Positions 17,105-25,939 of a stretch of DNA of 64,000 nt are shown piece after piece (positions within the stretch are counted from its first letter, which is position 1; every line of letters begins with the position of its first letter). The position numbers and the translations under genes were made by a program. The notes under the pieces were generated by a model. That model was not told the DNA's origin and searched no databases. It saw only the letters and a program-made list of their open reading frames with translations. Origin of the DNA: Lawsonibacter sp900766145 (lineage in GTDB: Bacteria > Bacillota > Clostridia > Oscillospirales > Oscillospiraceae). The stretch is taken from NCBI RefSeq assembly GCF_030372275.1, contig NZ_JAUDDJ010000003.1, one strand, 5' to 3'.

Positions 17105-18120
17105 AACGATATGAGCAGCGGGCTGCCCTTCTGTGGACTATCCTGGCCCTGGCCGGACTGGGATTGCTGGCAGCATCCTTTTGGCTGGATCAGGGGAAAA
17201 TGCCCTGGGCGGTGGCCCTGTTTTTGATGCTGTGCCTAGCAGTCCAAATTCTGCTTTTCCGCACCGCCGGAGCCTATATGCGGAAACTGGTGGTCCAACT
17301 CTCCGATCTCATTGACCAGCTGACTCAGCTTCGGGAGAATCCTGTTTTTCCACCTTTGGAAGATACGATGCTCTCCCGGCTGCAGCAGCAGGTGGAGCGG
17401 CTCGCGGCCATTTGGGCGGGGCAGAACCAGCAGGCCAAGGAGGATCGGGATGAGATTCAACGTCTGGTGTCCGACCTGAGCCACCAGTTGAAAACTCCGG
17501 TGGCCACGTTGCAGATCTATGGTTCTCTTTTGGGAGACACTGATCTCTCCCCGGAGCAGCGCCGGGAGTATGGAGCGCGTATGAGTCGGGCCCTGGAGCG
17601 GCTGGACTTTCTGCTGGACAGCATGGTCAAGCTCTCCCGGCTGGAGACCGGTAGCATTCGTCTCCAGACTGCGCCTGTGGATGTGGAGGAGCTGATCCTC
17701 AATGCGGCGCTGCAAGTGCGCAAGGCAGCCGAAGAGAAGGAGATCGACCTGTCCATCCAGCCCTTGGATCATCCCGTCCAAGTACTGTGCGACAAAAAGT
17801 GGACAGAAGAAGCAGTGTTCAACATTCTGGATAATGGGGTCAAGTATACGCCCAGAGGCGGCAGAGTGCGTGTCAGTTTAGAAACCTATGAGACCTATTG
17901 CCGTATCAACATCTCCGACACCGGACAGGAGATCGCACCGGAGGAAATCTCAAAGATCTTTCAGCGCTTCTATCGAGGAAGAGCAGCGCAGACGGTAGAT
18001 GGAGCGGGTCTGGGCCTTCCCTTGGCCCGAAAAATTGTTCAGGAGCAAGGCGGATGGATCAAAGTGGTTTCTAAGGAGAAAGAAACGATGTTTTCCGTTT
18101 TCCTGCGGTATGCCAGATAG
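17101..18120 (+). CDS. Intramembrane-sensing sensor histidine kinase
   Basis: 339-aa kinase with two closely spaced membrane helices (about residues 10-28 and 36-54) and almost no external loop. This is the hallmark of kinases that sense within the membrane or through a partner ABC transporter. DHp H-box SDLSHQLKTPVA (His near residue 129), N-box FNILDNGVKYT, G1 ISDTGQEI and G2 GAGLGLPLARKIV are present. Together with the upstream regulator, ATPase and permease it forms a BceRS/GraRS-like four-gene unit, although the permease here is MacB-like rather than BceB-like. Confidence 0.9.
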   Translation: MKRYEQRAALLWTILALAGLGLLAASFWLDQGKMPWAVALFLMLCLAVQILLFRTAGAYMRKLVVQLSDLIDQLTQLRENPVFPPLEDTMLSRLQQQVERLAAIWAGQNQQAKEDRDEIQRLVSDLSHQLKTPVATLQIYGSLLGDTDLSPEQRREYGARMSRALERLDFLLDSMVKLSRLETGSIRLQTAPVDVEELILNAALQVRKAAEEKEIDLSIQPLDHPVQVLCDKKWTEEAVFNILDNGVKYTPRGGRVRVSLETYETYCRINISDTGQEIAPEEISKIFQRFYRGRAAQTVDGAGLGLPLARKIVQEQGGWIKVVSKEKETMFSVFLRYAR

Positions 18121-18138
18121 TAACAGTAAGCAATAAGC

Positions 18139-18176
18139 AAAGCCCTCGGCTTCCTTTCCAAAGCCGGGGGCTTTCC
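18139..18176 (+). terminator. Terminator of the ABC/two-component operon
   Basis: Stem AAAGCCCTCGGCTT / AAAGCCGGGGGCTTT with a 7-nt loop, followed by CCCTTG. Convincing stem, weak T-run. Confidence 0.65.
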
Positions 18177-18177
18177 C

Positions 18178-18206
18178 TTGCCCTTTTCTGCTGAGGCCGG
18201 TATAAT
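18178..18206 (+). promoter_or_regulatory. Promoter of the CoA-transferase gene
   Basis: TTGCCC (18178-18183), 17-nt spacer, perfect TATAAT (18201-18206), 31 nt before the start codon. Confidence 0.75.
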
Positions 18207-18237
18207 GGTGGTAGTTTGAGAAAGAAGGAGGAAAACC

Positions 18238-19560
18238 ATGTTTTCTGACTATAAAAGTAAATTTATGTCTCCCCAGCAGGCGGCCCGCTTGGCAGTGCGC
18301 AGCGGCGACTGGGTAGACTACGGCTTTGGGGGCGGATTCCCCGAGCTGATGGACCGGGCCCTGGCGGAGCGGCGAGACGAGCTCACCGACGTGAAGATCC
18401 GGGGCGGTCTGGTGATCCGGCCTCGCATCGAGGTAGTAGAGCAGGACCCGGAGCAGAAGGCCTTCCACTATTATAGCTGGCACATTGGAGACTACGAGCG
18501 GAAGCTCCAGAGCCGGGGACTGTGTACCTTCATGCCCATGATTCTGCGCTACCTGCCCCAGTTTTATCGCCACCACATCCGGGTCGATGTGGCCTTTGTG
18601 CCTGTCTCCAAGCCCGATGAGAAGGGCTACTGTGGCCTGGGCATCTCCAACTATGCCTGGCGCACCATCTTTGAGGCGGCCCGCACGGTGGTCTTTGAAA
18701 TCAACGAGCACCTGCCCACCCTCCAGGGGGTGGACGGCTCCCACCGGGTGCACCTGTCTGAGGCCGACTACATTGTGGAAGGGGAGCATGAGCCCTTGCC
18801 CACCCGCTCCTACAAGGAGCCCACCGAGGTGGATATCCAGATTGCCAAGCGGGTAGTCGAAGAGATTCCCAACGGGGCGGTACTGTCCCTGGGTGTGGGC
18901 GGCGTGCCCTTTACCGTGGCCCAGATGCTGGCTCAGTCCGATTTGAAGGGCCTGGGCTGTCACACCGGAACCATCAGCGACGCCTTCCTCACCCTGTACC
19001 GGGCGGGTAAGCTCACCAACGCCTGCAAGGAGGTGGACCGGGGCTATGCCACCTGGAACCTGGCTATGGGCTCCCAGGAGCTCTACGACTGGCTGAAGGA
19101 GGAGCCCCAGCTCTTCCGTCCCGCCGATGTGGACTACGTCCACGATCCCCACCGCATGGGAGACATGTCCAACTTCATCAGTATCAACGGCGGGGTGCAG
19201 TTAGACCTGATGGGCCAGGAGAATGCTGAGTCGGCGGGTACCCGCCAGCTCTCCGGCACCGGGGGCCAGCTGGACTTTTTGGAGGGGGCCTTCCGTTCCC
19301 CTGGCGGAAAGGGCTTTATCTGCATGAACTCCGCCCGGAAGGCGAAGGATGGGACCCTGAAGTCCAACATCGTTCCCTTCATTCCCGGCGGCAGCACTGT
19401 ATCTGCTCCCCGGGGGATGATTCAGTATGTAGCTACGGAGTACGGCGTGGCTAAGCTGTCCGGTCTGTCCCTGCCTGAGCGGGCCCGGGCCATGATCTCG
19501 GTGGCCCATCCCCAGTTCCGGGCGGAGCTGGAGGCCTACGCAAAAGAAAATTTCCGATAA
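18238..19560 (+). CDS. Acetyl-CoA hydrolase/transferase family protein, probably butyryl-CoA:acetate CoA-transferase
   Basis: 440-aa family I CoA-transferase that moves CoA between acyl groups. The size and motifs match the butyryl-CoA:acetate and 4-hydroxybutyrate CoA-transferase branch: FGGGFPELMDRAL near residue 29, LSLGVGGVPFTVA around 220, SINGGVQLDLMGQ then GTGGQLDF around 340, and GVAKLSG near the end. In gut butyrate producers this enzyme makes butyrate and acetyl-CoA in the final step. It is transcribed alone from its own promoter and closed by a terminator. The exact acyl specificity needs comparison with characterised enzymes. Confidence 0.8.
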   Translation: MFSDYKSKFMSPQQAARLAVRSGDWVDYGFGGGFPELMDRALAERRDELTDVKIRGGLVIRPRIEVVEQDPEQKAFHYYSWHIGDYERKLQSRGLCTFMPMILRYLPQFYRHHIRVDVAFVPVSKPDEKGYCGLGISNYAWRTIFEAARTVVFEINEHLPTLQGVDGSHRVHLSEADYIVEGEHEPLPTRSYKEPTEVDIQIAKRVVEEIPNGAVLSLGVGGVPFTVAQMLAQSDLKGLGCHTGTISDAFLTLYRAGKLTNACKEVDRGYATWNLAMGSQELYDWLKEEPQLFRPADVDYVHDPHRMGDMSNFISINGGVQLDLMGQENAESAGTRQLSGTGGQLDFLEGAFRSPGGKGFICMNSARKAKDGTLKSNIVPFIPGGSTVSAPRGMIQYVATEYGVAKLSGLSLPERARAMISVAHPQFRAELEAYAKENFR

Positions 19561-19565
19561 GACAG

Positions 19566-19601
19566 AAAAAGGACGGAAGCCAAAGGCTTCCGTCCTTTTT
19601 T
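19566..19601. terminator. Bidirectional terminator between convergent genes
   Basis: Perfect 16-bp stem AAAAAGGACGGAAGCC / GGCTTCCGTCCTTTTT with AAA loop. A- and T-runs on opposite sides let it serve both the CoA-transferase (+) and the YgiQ gene (-). Confidence 0.9.
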
Positions 19602-19603
19602 CG

Positions 19604-21646
19604 TTATCGCTTTTTCCGGCCCTTGGTGCCCTTTGTCACCGGGGGCTTGGGCTTGGCCCAGCCCGCCTTGCGCTTGGGGTTGCTGGGGGCATTTTTCTTC
19701 TCCACGGTATGCCGTCCGTCAAAGCGTTCCTTCCTCGGGTCGCCGGAAGCTTTCTTCCCGCCCCGGGGAGCGGGAGCACCCTTCCCCTTGGCGGAGGCGG
19801 GACGGCTGTCCTTGCCGCTTTGCGCTCCGAAAGACTGTCCTTTGCTGGGGCGGATGAGACAGTGCTTGCCGTAGCCGATCAGGTCCTCCCGGCCCGTTTT
19901 GTGGAGGGCCTCCAGCACCAGTGCCCGGTTCTGGGGCTTGCGCCACTGCATGAGGGCCCGCTGGAGGGCCTTGTCATGGGGTGTCTTAGGGACAAACACC
20001 GGCTTCATGGTCCGGGGGTCCAGCCCGGTGTACCACATGCAGGTGGCCAGGGTGCCGGGGGTGGGGTAGAAGTCCTGGACCTGCTCGGGCATGTGACCCT
20101 GCTTGTTGAGCCACTCGGCCAGCTGGACCGCATCCTCCAGGGTGCAGCCGGGGTGGGAGGAGATGAGGTAGGGGACCAGGTACTGGTCCTTTCCATAGCG
20201 GCGGTTGAGCTTAAAATACTTCTCCCGGAATTTTTCGTATACCTCAATGTGGGGCTTACCCATGTAGTCCAGGGTGTGGGCCACACAGTGTTCCGGAGCC
20301 ACCTTCAGCTGGCCGGAGATGTGGTGCTGAATGAGGTCGGTGAAAAACTCTCCGCTGGGGTCCTTCATCAGGTAGTCAAACCGGATGCCGGAGCGGATAA
20401 ACACCTTCTTCACCTTGGGAATCTCCCGCAGCTTGCGCAGCAGCATCATATAGTCCGTGTGGTCCGCGTCCAGGTTGGGGCAGGCCTCGGGAGCCAGACA
20501 GGCCCGGTTTTTGCACATGCCATGCTTGAGCTGCTTCTGGCAGGAGGGGCGGCGGAAGGTGGCCGAGGGGCCGCCCACGTCGTGGATATAGCCCTTGAAG
20601 CCGGGGTGCTCGGTCAGGGCCTTGACCTCCCGGATGACGCTTTGATGGCTGCGGCAGGAGATGACACGCCCCTGGTGGAAGGCCAGGGAGCAGAAGTTGC
20701 ACGCGCCAAAGCAGCCCCGGTTGTGGGTCACCGAGAAGCGCACCTCTTCAATGGCGGGCACGCCCCCCATCGCGTCGTACATGGGGTGGGGCTCCCGCAC
20801 ATAGGGAAGCTCCGCTACCTCGTCCATCTCCGCCGTGGTGAGAGGCCGGGCAGGAGGATTGACCAGCAGGAACTGGCGGCCGTGCTTTTGCAGAATGGCC
20901 TTGCCCACAAAGGGGTCGTGCTCGTTGTACTCCACCATGTTGGCCCGGGCATAGGCCTCCTTGCTGGAGGACACCTCCTCGAAGGAGGGGACCTCAACCC
21001 AGGGGTAGGCGCACACGCCGGGATGGGTGGCAGCCACGCAGGTGCCCCGCACATCGGTGATCTCATCCACCGGAGTGCCGCTGGCCAGACGGGAGATGAT
21101 CTCCTTGGAGGCCAGCTCTCCCATGCCATAGGTAAGAATATCCGCCTGAGCATCGAAGAGGATAGAACGGCGCACCTTGTCCTCCCAGTAGTCGTAGTGG
21201 GCAAAGCGGCGCAGGGAGGCCTCCAGTCCGCCGATGATGATGGGGATATCCCCAAAGGCCTCCCGCACCCGGTTGGAGTAGACCACGGTGGCGTGGTCAG
21301 GGCGCAGGCCGGCTTTGCGGCCGGGGGAGTAGGCGTCGTCGTGGCGGCGTTTCCGGGCGGCGGTGTAGTGGGCCACCATGGAATCCAGGTTGCCCGCCGA
21401 GATCATCACCGCCAGCCGGGGACGCCCAAGAGCCTGGAAGGGGGCGGCGCTGTGCCAGTCGGGCTGGGCGAGAATGGCCACCCGGTAGCCCTGGGCCTCC
21501 AGCACCCGACCAATAATGGTGGGGCCGAAGGAGGGGTGGTCCACGTAGGCGTCGCCGGTGATGAGCAATACGTCGTAGCTGTCCCAGCCCCGGCGCTCCA
21601 TGTCCTCCCGGCTGACAGGTAAAAATAGGTCGCGGTCAAATCCCAT
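19604..21646 (-). CDS. YgiQ family radical SAM protein (UPF0313)
   Basis: 680-aa member of the YgiQ/UPF0313 family: an N-terminal cobalamin-binding-like region, a radical SAM core and a basic tail. The cluster motif CFGACNFC (CxxxCxxC) lies near residue 325. HPGCTLEDA and DFYPTPGTLAT, typical family strings, follow. The C-terminal 60 residues are Lys/Arg/Gly-rich and low complexity. I chose the ATG at 21646 (MGFDRDLFLPVS) with GGAAGAGAGG upstream; the reading frame extends 18 codons further without support. The biochemical role of the family is unresolved. Confidence 0.88.
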   Translation of the reverse strand: MGFDRDLFLPVSREDMERRGWDSYDVLLITGDAYVDHPSFGPTIIGRVLEAQGYRVAILAQPDWHSAAPFQALGRPRLAVMISAGNLDSMVAHYTAARKRRHDDAYSPGRKAGLRPDHATVVYSNRVREAFGDIPIIIGGLEASLRRFAHYDYWEDKVRRSILFDAQADILTYGMGELASKEIISRLASGTPVDEITDVRGTCVAATHPGVCAYPWVEVPSFEEVSSSKEAYARANMVEYNEHDPFVGKAILQKHGRQFLLVNPPARPLTTAEMDEVAELPYVREPHPMYDAMGGVPAIEEVRFSVTHNRGCFGACNFCSLAFHQGRVISCRSHQSVIREVKALTEHPGFKGYIHDVGGPSATFRRPSCQKQLKHGMCKNRACLAPEACPNLDADHTDYMMLLRKLREIPKVKKVFIRSGIRFDYLMKDPSGEFFTDLIQHHISGQLKVAPEHCVAHTLDYMGKPHIEVYEKFREKYFKLNRRYGKDQYLVPYLISSHPGCTLEDAVQLAEWLNKQGHMPEQVQDFYPTPGTLATCMWYTGLDPRTMKPVFVPKTPHDKALQRALMQWRKPQNRALVLEALHKTGREDLIGYGKHCLIRPSKGQSFGAQSGKDSRPASAKGKGAPAPRGGKKASGDPRKERFDGRHTVEKKNAPSNPKRKAGWAKPKPPVTKGTKGRKKR

Positions 21647-21706
21647 GGGGAAACCTCTCTTCCTTGGTATAAAATGCGGGACACCTTGTGTCCCGCGCAA
21701 GATGCC

Positions 21707-22882
21707 TTATTCGGCTATGTAGGGGATGTTTGGACGGTCGATGGGCTTTTCCAGTACGTCCAGAGGGAACCACTTGCCCTCCTCCACACCGATCTTGTGG
21801 AAGCCGTATTTGTCATAGAAATGCTGGGCGTGGTCGTTGTTCAGGGCACAGCGCAGGCGCAGGCCACGACGGCCCTCCCGGCGGAAGAAGGACACTGCGT
21901 GTCCCAGCAGCTGCACACCCAGTCCGCGGTTGCGAAAGTCAGGAGCCATGTAGCACAGGGGAATGTAGCCCGCTCCGTCTGAGCGGAACTTCTCCAGATC
22001 CAACTGGATCATACCGGCAAACTGATCTCCGGCCATGGCCACCGACACGCCCCAGGGGGACAGCTCCAGATCCCGCCGGGCCACTTCCCAGAAGCCGGGG
22101 CCGTCAAAGGGCAGCTCCGTGCCGTGGACGGTGATCCAGGTGTCCCGCCGGGCCGACAGATAGAGCTCCTGCTCCTTCTCAGGGTCCAGGGGGCGGAACC
22201 AAAGATTCACATCCTCCGCCTTCTGGCCGCCCTTGCGCCACCAGGACTGGCGGGCCAGGGTGGAGATGGACTCATCCAGGTGGGAGTTATCCCCCTCGTA
22301 GACGATATGGAAGACCTTTCCGTCCCAGGCCAGACAGGTGACAGCGGTGTTGTCAAAGTGGGGCAGCTCCTTCCACTGTTCCGGAGCCGTTCCCTTTACC
22401 TTGCCCAGGAACTGACGGATGGCGGTGCCGTGGCTGAAGAGGGCCACGTTCTGGTCGGGGTGCTTCTCGGCAATGGAGCGGATGGTATCATACACCCGGT
22501 CGCCCAGGGGGCCAAAGCCTTCGCCCTCACCGGGAGCCTGGAAGCTGGGGTCGGTGTGATTGAAGAGGGCCAGCTGCTCGCCCTGGAAATGGCGCACCTC
22601 ACCCCAGGTCAGATCCTCCCAGTCGCCCATGTGGATTTCACGAAGGCCGGGGTGGAGGTGGAGAGGCAAGTTCTTGGGACGGCAGATCGCACCGGCCGTG
22701 AGCTGGGTGCGGATGAGGTCACTGGAGTAGACGGCATCGATGGAGACGGAGTCAAACCGCTGCTCCAGTGCCTGAATCTGGCGCTCTCCATTTTTGGTGA
22801 TCAGAGAGTCATGCCAGCCGTGGATGCGGCGGTAGAGGTTGCCCTCCGCCTCCGCATGGCGAATGAGATAGATTGTTGTCAT
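21707..22882 (-). CDS. Histidine phosphatase-GNAT acetyltransferase fusion
   Basis: 391-aa two-domain protein. Residues 1-210 are a phosphoglycerate-mutase-like histidine phosphatase (LIRHAEAEGN with catalytic His9, LREIHMGDWE, FSHGTAIRQ). Residues about 240-390 are a GNAT N-acyltransferase (PDFRNRGLGVQLLGHAV is the acetyl-CoA loop, HFYDKYGFHKIG the closing motif). A linker rich in W, K and D joins them. The fusion suggests a phosphorylated small molecule or maturation step using both activities, but no substrate can be named. It is transcribed with the neighbouring minus-strand genes. Confidence 0.85.
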   Translation of the reverse strand: MTTIYLIRHAEAEGNLYRRIHGWHDSLITKNGERQIQALEQRFDSVSIDAVYSSDLIRTQLTAGAICRPKNLPLHLHPGLREIHMGDWEDLTWGEVRHFQGEQLALFNHTDPSFQAPGEGEGFGPLGDRVYDTIRSIAEKHPDQNVALFSHGTAIRQFLGKVKGTAPEQWKELPHFDNTAVTCLAWDGKVFHIVYEGDNSHLDESISTLARQSWWRKGGQKAEDVNLWFRPLDPEKEQELYLSARRDTWITVHGTELPFDGPGFWEVARRDLELSPWGVSVAMAGDQFAGMIQLDLEKFRSDGAGYIPLCYMAPDFRNRGLGVQLLGHAVSFFRREGRRGLRLRCALNNDHAQHFYDKYGFHKIGVEEGKWFPLDVLEKPIDRPNIPYIAE

Positions 22883-22910
22883 ATGTCGTTCCAGTCCTTT
22901 GCATAAGAGA

Positions 22911-23228
22911 TCAGCCGTGGGACTTCATTTCAAAGTGGATCAGCAGGGACAGCAGTGCCCGCAGCAGGACGACCGCCCCCAAGACGACCAATTCGTTCAG
23001 ATCCCGTACCAACACGGTTTTCAGGATCTCTGCCGCCATTTTGAATTCCAGACTGGTGGCCAGTCCGTTGGCCAGGTCAAATTTTACGTCCAGAGGAACG
23101 TGGGTGACCAGCCCCTTACAGTAATTCCAGAAGGCGCGCGCGGCGGAGACAGCCACCACAAAGATGCCCATCAGCTCGCAGATGGAGATGATCGGGGGCA
23201 GAAGCAGGGCAATCAGTTCTTCCAGCAT
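22911..23228 (-). CDS. DUF1622-family small membrane protein
   Basis: 105 aa with two long hydrophobic helices (about residues 5-32 and 70-95) and a short amphipathic connector (LDVKFDLANGLATSLEFKMAAEIL) characteristic of DUF1622. ATG 23228 follows GGGAGG; an in-frame ATG six codons earlier lacks a site. Function is unknown. It lies at the end of the pyr cluster, possibly in the same transcript. Confidence 0.75.
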   Translation of the reverse strand: MLEELIALLLPPIISICELMGIFVVAVSAARAFWNYCKGLVTHVPLDVKFDLANGLATSLEFKMAAEILKTVLVRDLNELVVLGAVVLLRALLSLLIHFEMKSHG

Positions 23229-23251
23229 GGCGTACCTCCCAAACATTCAAA

Positions 23252-23590
23252 TCAAAGCAAATCGTCCTGTAAACAGTCGAAGACCAGGGAGGAGAAGGAG
23301 GACGCGGCGCCCCAGTCAAAACGGAACAGCCCCTCGCCGCCACCGCCGCCGATGCAGTGTACCCGGGTGTGTCCGGATAGATTGTCGATGGTGACAGTGA
23401 GGGTCAGGCGGTTGCCCGCCCGCCAGTAGTGCTTTTCATAGACCGCCACCACACAGCGTTCATCGCCCTGTCCCCGGACCACATAGTGGTCCAGAAGTTC
23501 TCCGGTGATGCTGCCGTCTACCACGGCGGAATGGATTTTCTTGGCGGCCTCCTCCACAGACAGAGAGACCAGAAAGGTGTTTTGTTCCAT
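23252..23590 (-). CDS. Small cytoplasmic protein, DUF6054-like
   Basis: 112-aa protein without signal or membrane segment. The N-terminus (LSVEEAAKKIHSAVVDGSITGELLD), the central Trp/Tyr-rich strand and a glycine-rich C-terminal motif (GGGGGEGLFRFDWGA) recall DUF6054 proteins of Firmicutes. The assignment is from memory of the motif and could be wrong. It follows pyrD by 21 nt and precedes the DUF1622 gene. Confidence 0.55.
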   Translation of the reverse strand: MEQNTFLVSLSVEEAAKKIHSAVVDGSITGELLDHYVVRGQGDERCVVAVYEKHYWRAGNRLTLTVTIDNLSGHTRVHCIGGGGGEGLFRFDWGAASSFSSLVFDCLQDDLL

Positions 23591-23611
23591 GTGTTGGCCC
23601 TCCTTGTTAGT

Positions 23612-24532
23612 TTACCAGGGCTTGACGCCTCCGGTAAGCTGTGCTACTCGCTCCAGACCCTGCTTTGCGGCGATGTGGGAAAGCTCATCCCGCACCTTGA
23701 GGGGGGCAAAGGGATCGGCAAACATAGCGGTACCCACTGCCACAGCGGTGGCTCCGGCCAGCATCAGCTGAGCTGCGTCCTCACCGCGGCTCACGCCGCC
23801 CATGCCCAGAATGGGGATCTTCACGGCCTGGGAAACCTCCCACACCATCCGCACGGCTACCGGCAGGACGGCGGGGCCGGACATGCCGCCGGTGTTCATC
23901 TTCAAAATGGGACGGTGGGTATTCACGTCGATGCGCATACCACGCAGAGTGTTGATGAGGGACACCGCGTCAGCGCCGCCGTCTTCCACAGCACGGGCAA
24001 TCTCGGTGATGTCGGTAACGTTGGGAGAGAGCTTGACCATGACGGGCACCTTGCCGGCATGGGCCTTGGCCACCTGGGTGACTTCGGCGGCCAGCTCGGG
24101 ACGGGTGCCGTAGGCCAAACCGCCCGCCTTCACGTTGGGGCAGGAGATGTTGACCTCGATCATGTCCACGCCGGCCTCAGAGAGCTTTTCACACATGATG
24201 CCGTACTCCTCGGGGGTGTTGCCCGAGATGTTGGCAATGACCTTCACATCATACTGGCGCAGGAAGGGGAGCTCTTCGGCGATAAAGGCGTCCACTCCGG
24301 GGTTTTGCAGGCCCACCGAGTTTAGGATGCCCATAGGAGTCTCCGCAATACGGGGAGCGGGATTTCCCTCCCGGCGGTGAAGGGTCAGGCCCTTGGCGCA
24401 GATGCCGCCCAGCTCGCTGAGATCATAGAACTGGCCGTACTCCCGGCCAAAGCCGTAGGTACCCGAGGCCACACAGATGGGGTTTTTCATCGTCATCCCG
24501 GCCAGGGTGACGCTCATATCCACATTAGGCAT
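23612..24532 (-). CDS. pyrD: Dihydroorotate dehydrogenase B, catalytic subunit
   Basis: 306-aa FMN TIM-barrel enzyme oxidising dihydroorotate to orotate in pyrimidine synthesis. Motifs: LAGMTMKNPICVASGTYGFG at the N-terminus, NSVGLQNPG, VNISCPNVKAGG with the catalytic Cys, KLSPNVTDI, NTLRGMRIDV and GMGGV. Class 1B members work with PyrK and NAD. ATG 24532 overlaps the pyrK stop by 8 nt; the reading frame runs further upstream inside pyrK but that part is not family sequence. Confidence 0.95.
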   Translation of the reverse strand: MPNVDMSVTLAGMTMKNPICVASGTYGFGREYGQFYDLSELGGICAKGLTLHRREGNPAPRIAETPMGILNSVGLQNPGVDAFIAEELPFLRQYDVKVIANISGNTPEEYGIMCEKLSEAGVDMIEVNISCPNVKAGGLAYGTRPELAAEVTQVAKAHAGKVPVMVKLSPNVTDITEIARAVEDGGADAVSLINTLRGMRIDVNTHRPILKMNTGGMSGPAVLPVAVRMVWEVSQAVKIPILGMGGVSRGEDAAQLMLAGATAVAVGTAMFADPFAPLKVRDELSHIAAKQGLERVAQLTGGVKPW

Positions 24533-25301
24533 TCCAGTCCACCTCCTTGGAGTCAAAGACGGGGCCGTCCTTGCACACATGCTTGCGGGAGCCGTCGGCC
24601 ATGTCGCAGGCGCACACCAGGCAGGCGCCCACGCCGCAGCCCATGCGCTCCTCCATGGAAACCTGGCAGGGAATACCAAACTCCTCGGCCACCTTGGCTA
24701 CATTGCGCAGCATGGGCTTGGGGCCGCAGGCCAGCACCGCGTCATAATTGTTGTTCTCGCTCAGTTCCTGGTGTACCAGTGCGTCCACAAAGCCATGGTG
24801 GCCCAGGGAGCCGTCGTCGGTGGCCACAAGCACCTTGGCACACTCGTCCTCAAAACAATTGGTCAGGATAATTTTATCCTTGGACCGGCCGCCCAGAATG
24901 GCGGTGGATTTTCCACTGGTATACTGAGCGCAGCCCAGCATGGGGGGGATACCGATGCCGCCGCCCACCAGCAGGTAGCGACCCTCCGGCTTCATGGTAA
25001 AGCCGTTGCCGGCCAGCCCCAGCACGTCCAGACTGTGGCCAACCGGACGGTTCGCCAGCCACTGGGTCCCCTCGCCCCGGACCTCAAAGACGATGGTCAG
25101 AAGATCCTGGGGTTCATCCTCCTGGCAGGAGCACACGGAGATGGGACGGCGCAGGAGCAGGCCCTCGCCGCACTTGACGTGGACAAACTGGCCAGGGGCC
25201 TTGAAGGAGGTACGGACCATATCGCCGCACTCCAGGGTCATATAGATGGCGTCTCCCATCTGCTCTTTGGAGACGATTTTACATTTGCGTTCTACTTTCA
25301 T
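24525..25301 (-). CDS. pyrK: Dihydroorotate dehydrogenase B, electron transfer subunit
   Basis: 258-aa FAD and [2Fe-2S] subunit that passes electrons from PyrD to NAD. The flavin motif RPISVCS, NAD-binding GGGIGIPP and a C-terminal cluster motif CGVGACLVCACD plus a later Cys (HVCKDGPVF) are visible. Translationally coupled to pyrD. It lies after the two zinc-ribbon genes in the same orientation. Confidence 0.94.
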   Translation of the reverse strand: MKVERKCKIVSKEQMGDAIYMTLECGDMVRTSFKAPGQFVHVKCGEGLLLRRPISVCSCQEDEPQDLLTIVFEVRGEGTQWLANRPVGHSLDVLGLAGNGFTMKPEGRYLLVGGGIGIPPMLGCAQYTSGKSTAILGGRSKDKIILTNCFEDECAKVLVATDDGSLGHHGFVDALVHQELSENNNYDAVLACGPKPMLRNVAKVAEEFGIPCQVSMEERMGCGVGACLVCACDMADGSRKHVCKDGPVFDSKEVDWNA

Positions 25302-25324
25302 CGTGTCACACCTTTGTCTGACTA

Positions 25325-25927
25325 TTATTTTTCCCAGGGAGGACGGCTGCCTCGCCGCTTGTTCTCAGGCCGGGAGGCGGAACCGCGCTTCATAGCACAG
25401 TAGGGGCAGTTGATCAGGGAGCTGTGGCGGGTGCCGCACTCCGGACAGGTGACCATGTCCTCCTCTACCTCGGGCAGTTCCGGCGGTTCGGGGAGATAGA
25501 ATTCCGCCTTGCCGCAGTGGGCACACCGGATGATTTCTACCTCGAGCCACGAAGCAAACAGACCATCCCTGGCCACCGGGCCCAGCAGGCCATCGTCGCC
25601 CAAATGGAACCGCTTCATCCCGTATTTTTCCATGGGACCTCCGCACCGCAGGCAGGTCTTGTCCGTGCGGATGGCCTGGCGGGCCTGCTCAATCCGGGCA
25701 GCTTCCCGCTCTTGGCGGCTTCGTTCCCGGAGCAGAAACTTTTCCAGTTCCTTCGGCTCCGAAGCGCGCCCGGTCTCCAGCGCCTTTTCTGCCCGTTCCA
25801 CAGGAGAGAGCTGGGATAACAGGCCGGAGCAGTCGGAACAGACCGGCTGGTCTGTTCCGCCGCACATGATCAAGCCGCCGCCGAACAGGCCAAATTTCTT
25901 GCCGCAGAAAATGCACCGTTTTGCCAT
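25325..25927 (-). CDS. Zinc-ribbon protein within the pyr operon (paralogue 2)
   Basis: 200-aa cytoplasmic protein with four Cys pairs: CIFCGKK at the N-terminus, CGG..CSDC, CLRCGGPM near 98, CAHCGKAEFYLPE near 143 and CPECGT..CPYC at the end. The middle has a basic and acidic helix (residues 55-90). It shares layout with the adjacent gene: CxxCGKK start, CxxCG-M-E-K, a G-D-D/G-G stretch, CxxCGK-E, and the C-terminal PWEK. The pair therefore arose by tandem duplication. Function unknown. Confidence 0.8.
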   Translation of the reverse strand: MAKRCIFCGKKFGLFGGGLIMCGGTDQPVCSDCSGLLSQLSPVERAEKALETGRASEPKELEKFLLRERSRQEREAARIEQARQAIRTDKTCLRCGGPMEKYGMKRFHLGDDGLLGPVARDGLFASWLEVEIIRCAHCGKAEFYLPEPPELPEVEEDMVTCPECGTRHSSLINCPYCAMKRGSASRPENKRRGSRPPWEK

Positions 25928-25939
25928 GGCTCTCCCTCC

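Noticed and set aside
19709..21622. 637-codon plus-strand frame opposite the YgiQ gene
   Set aside because: YgiQ motifs on the minus strand are decisive; the plus frame has no domain or ribosome binding site.
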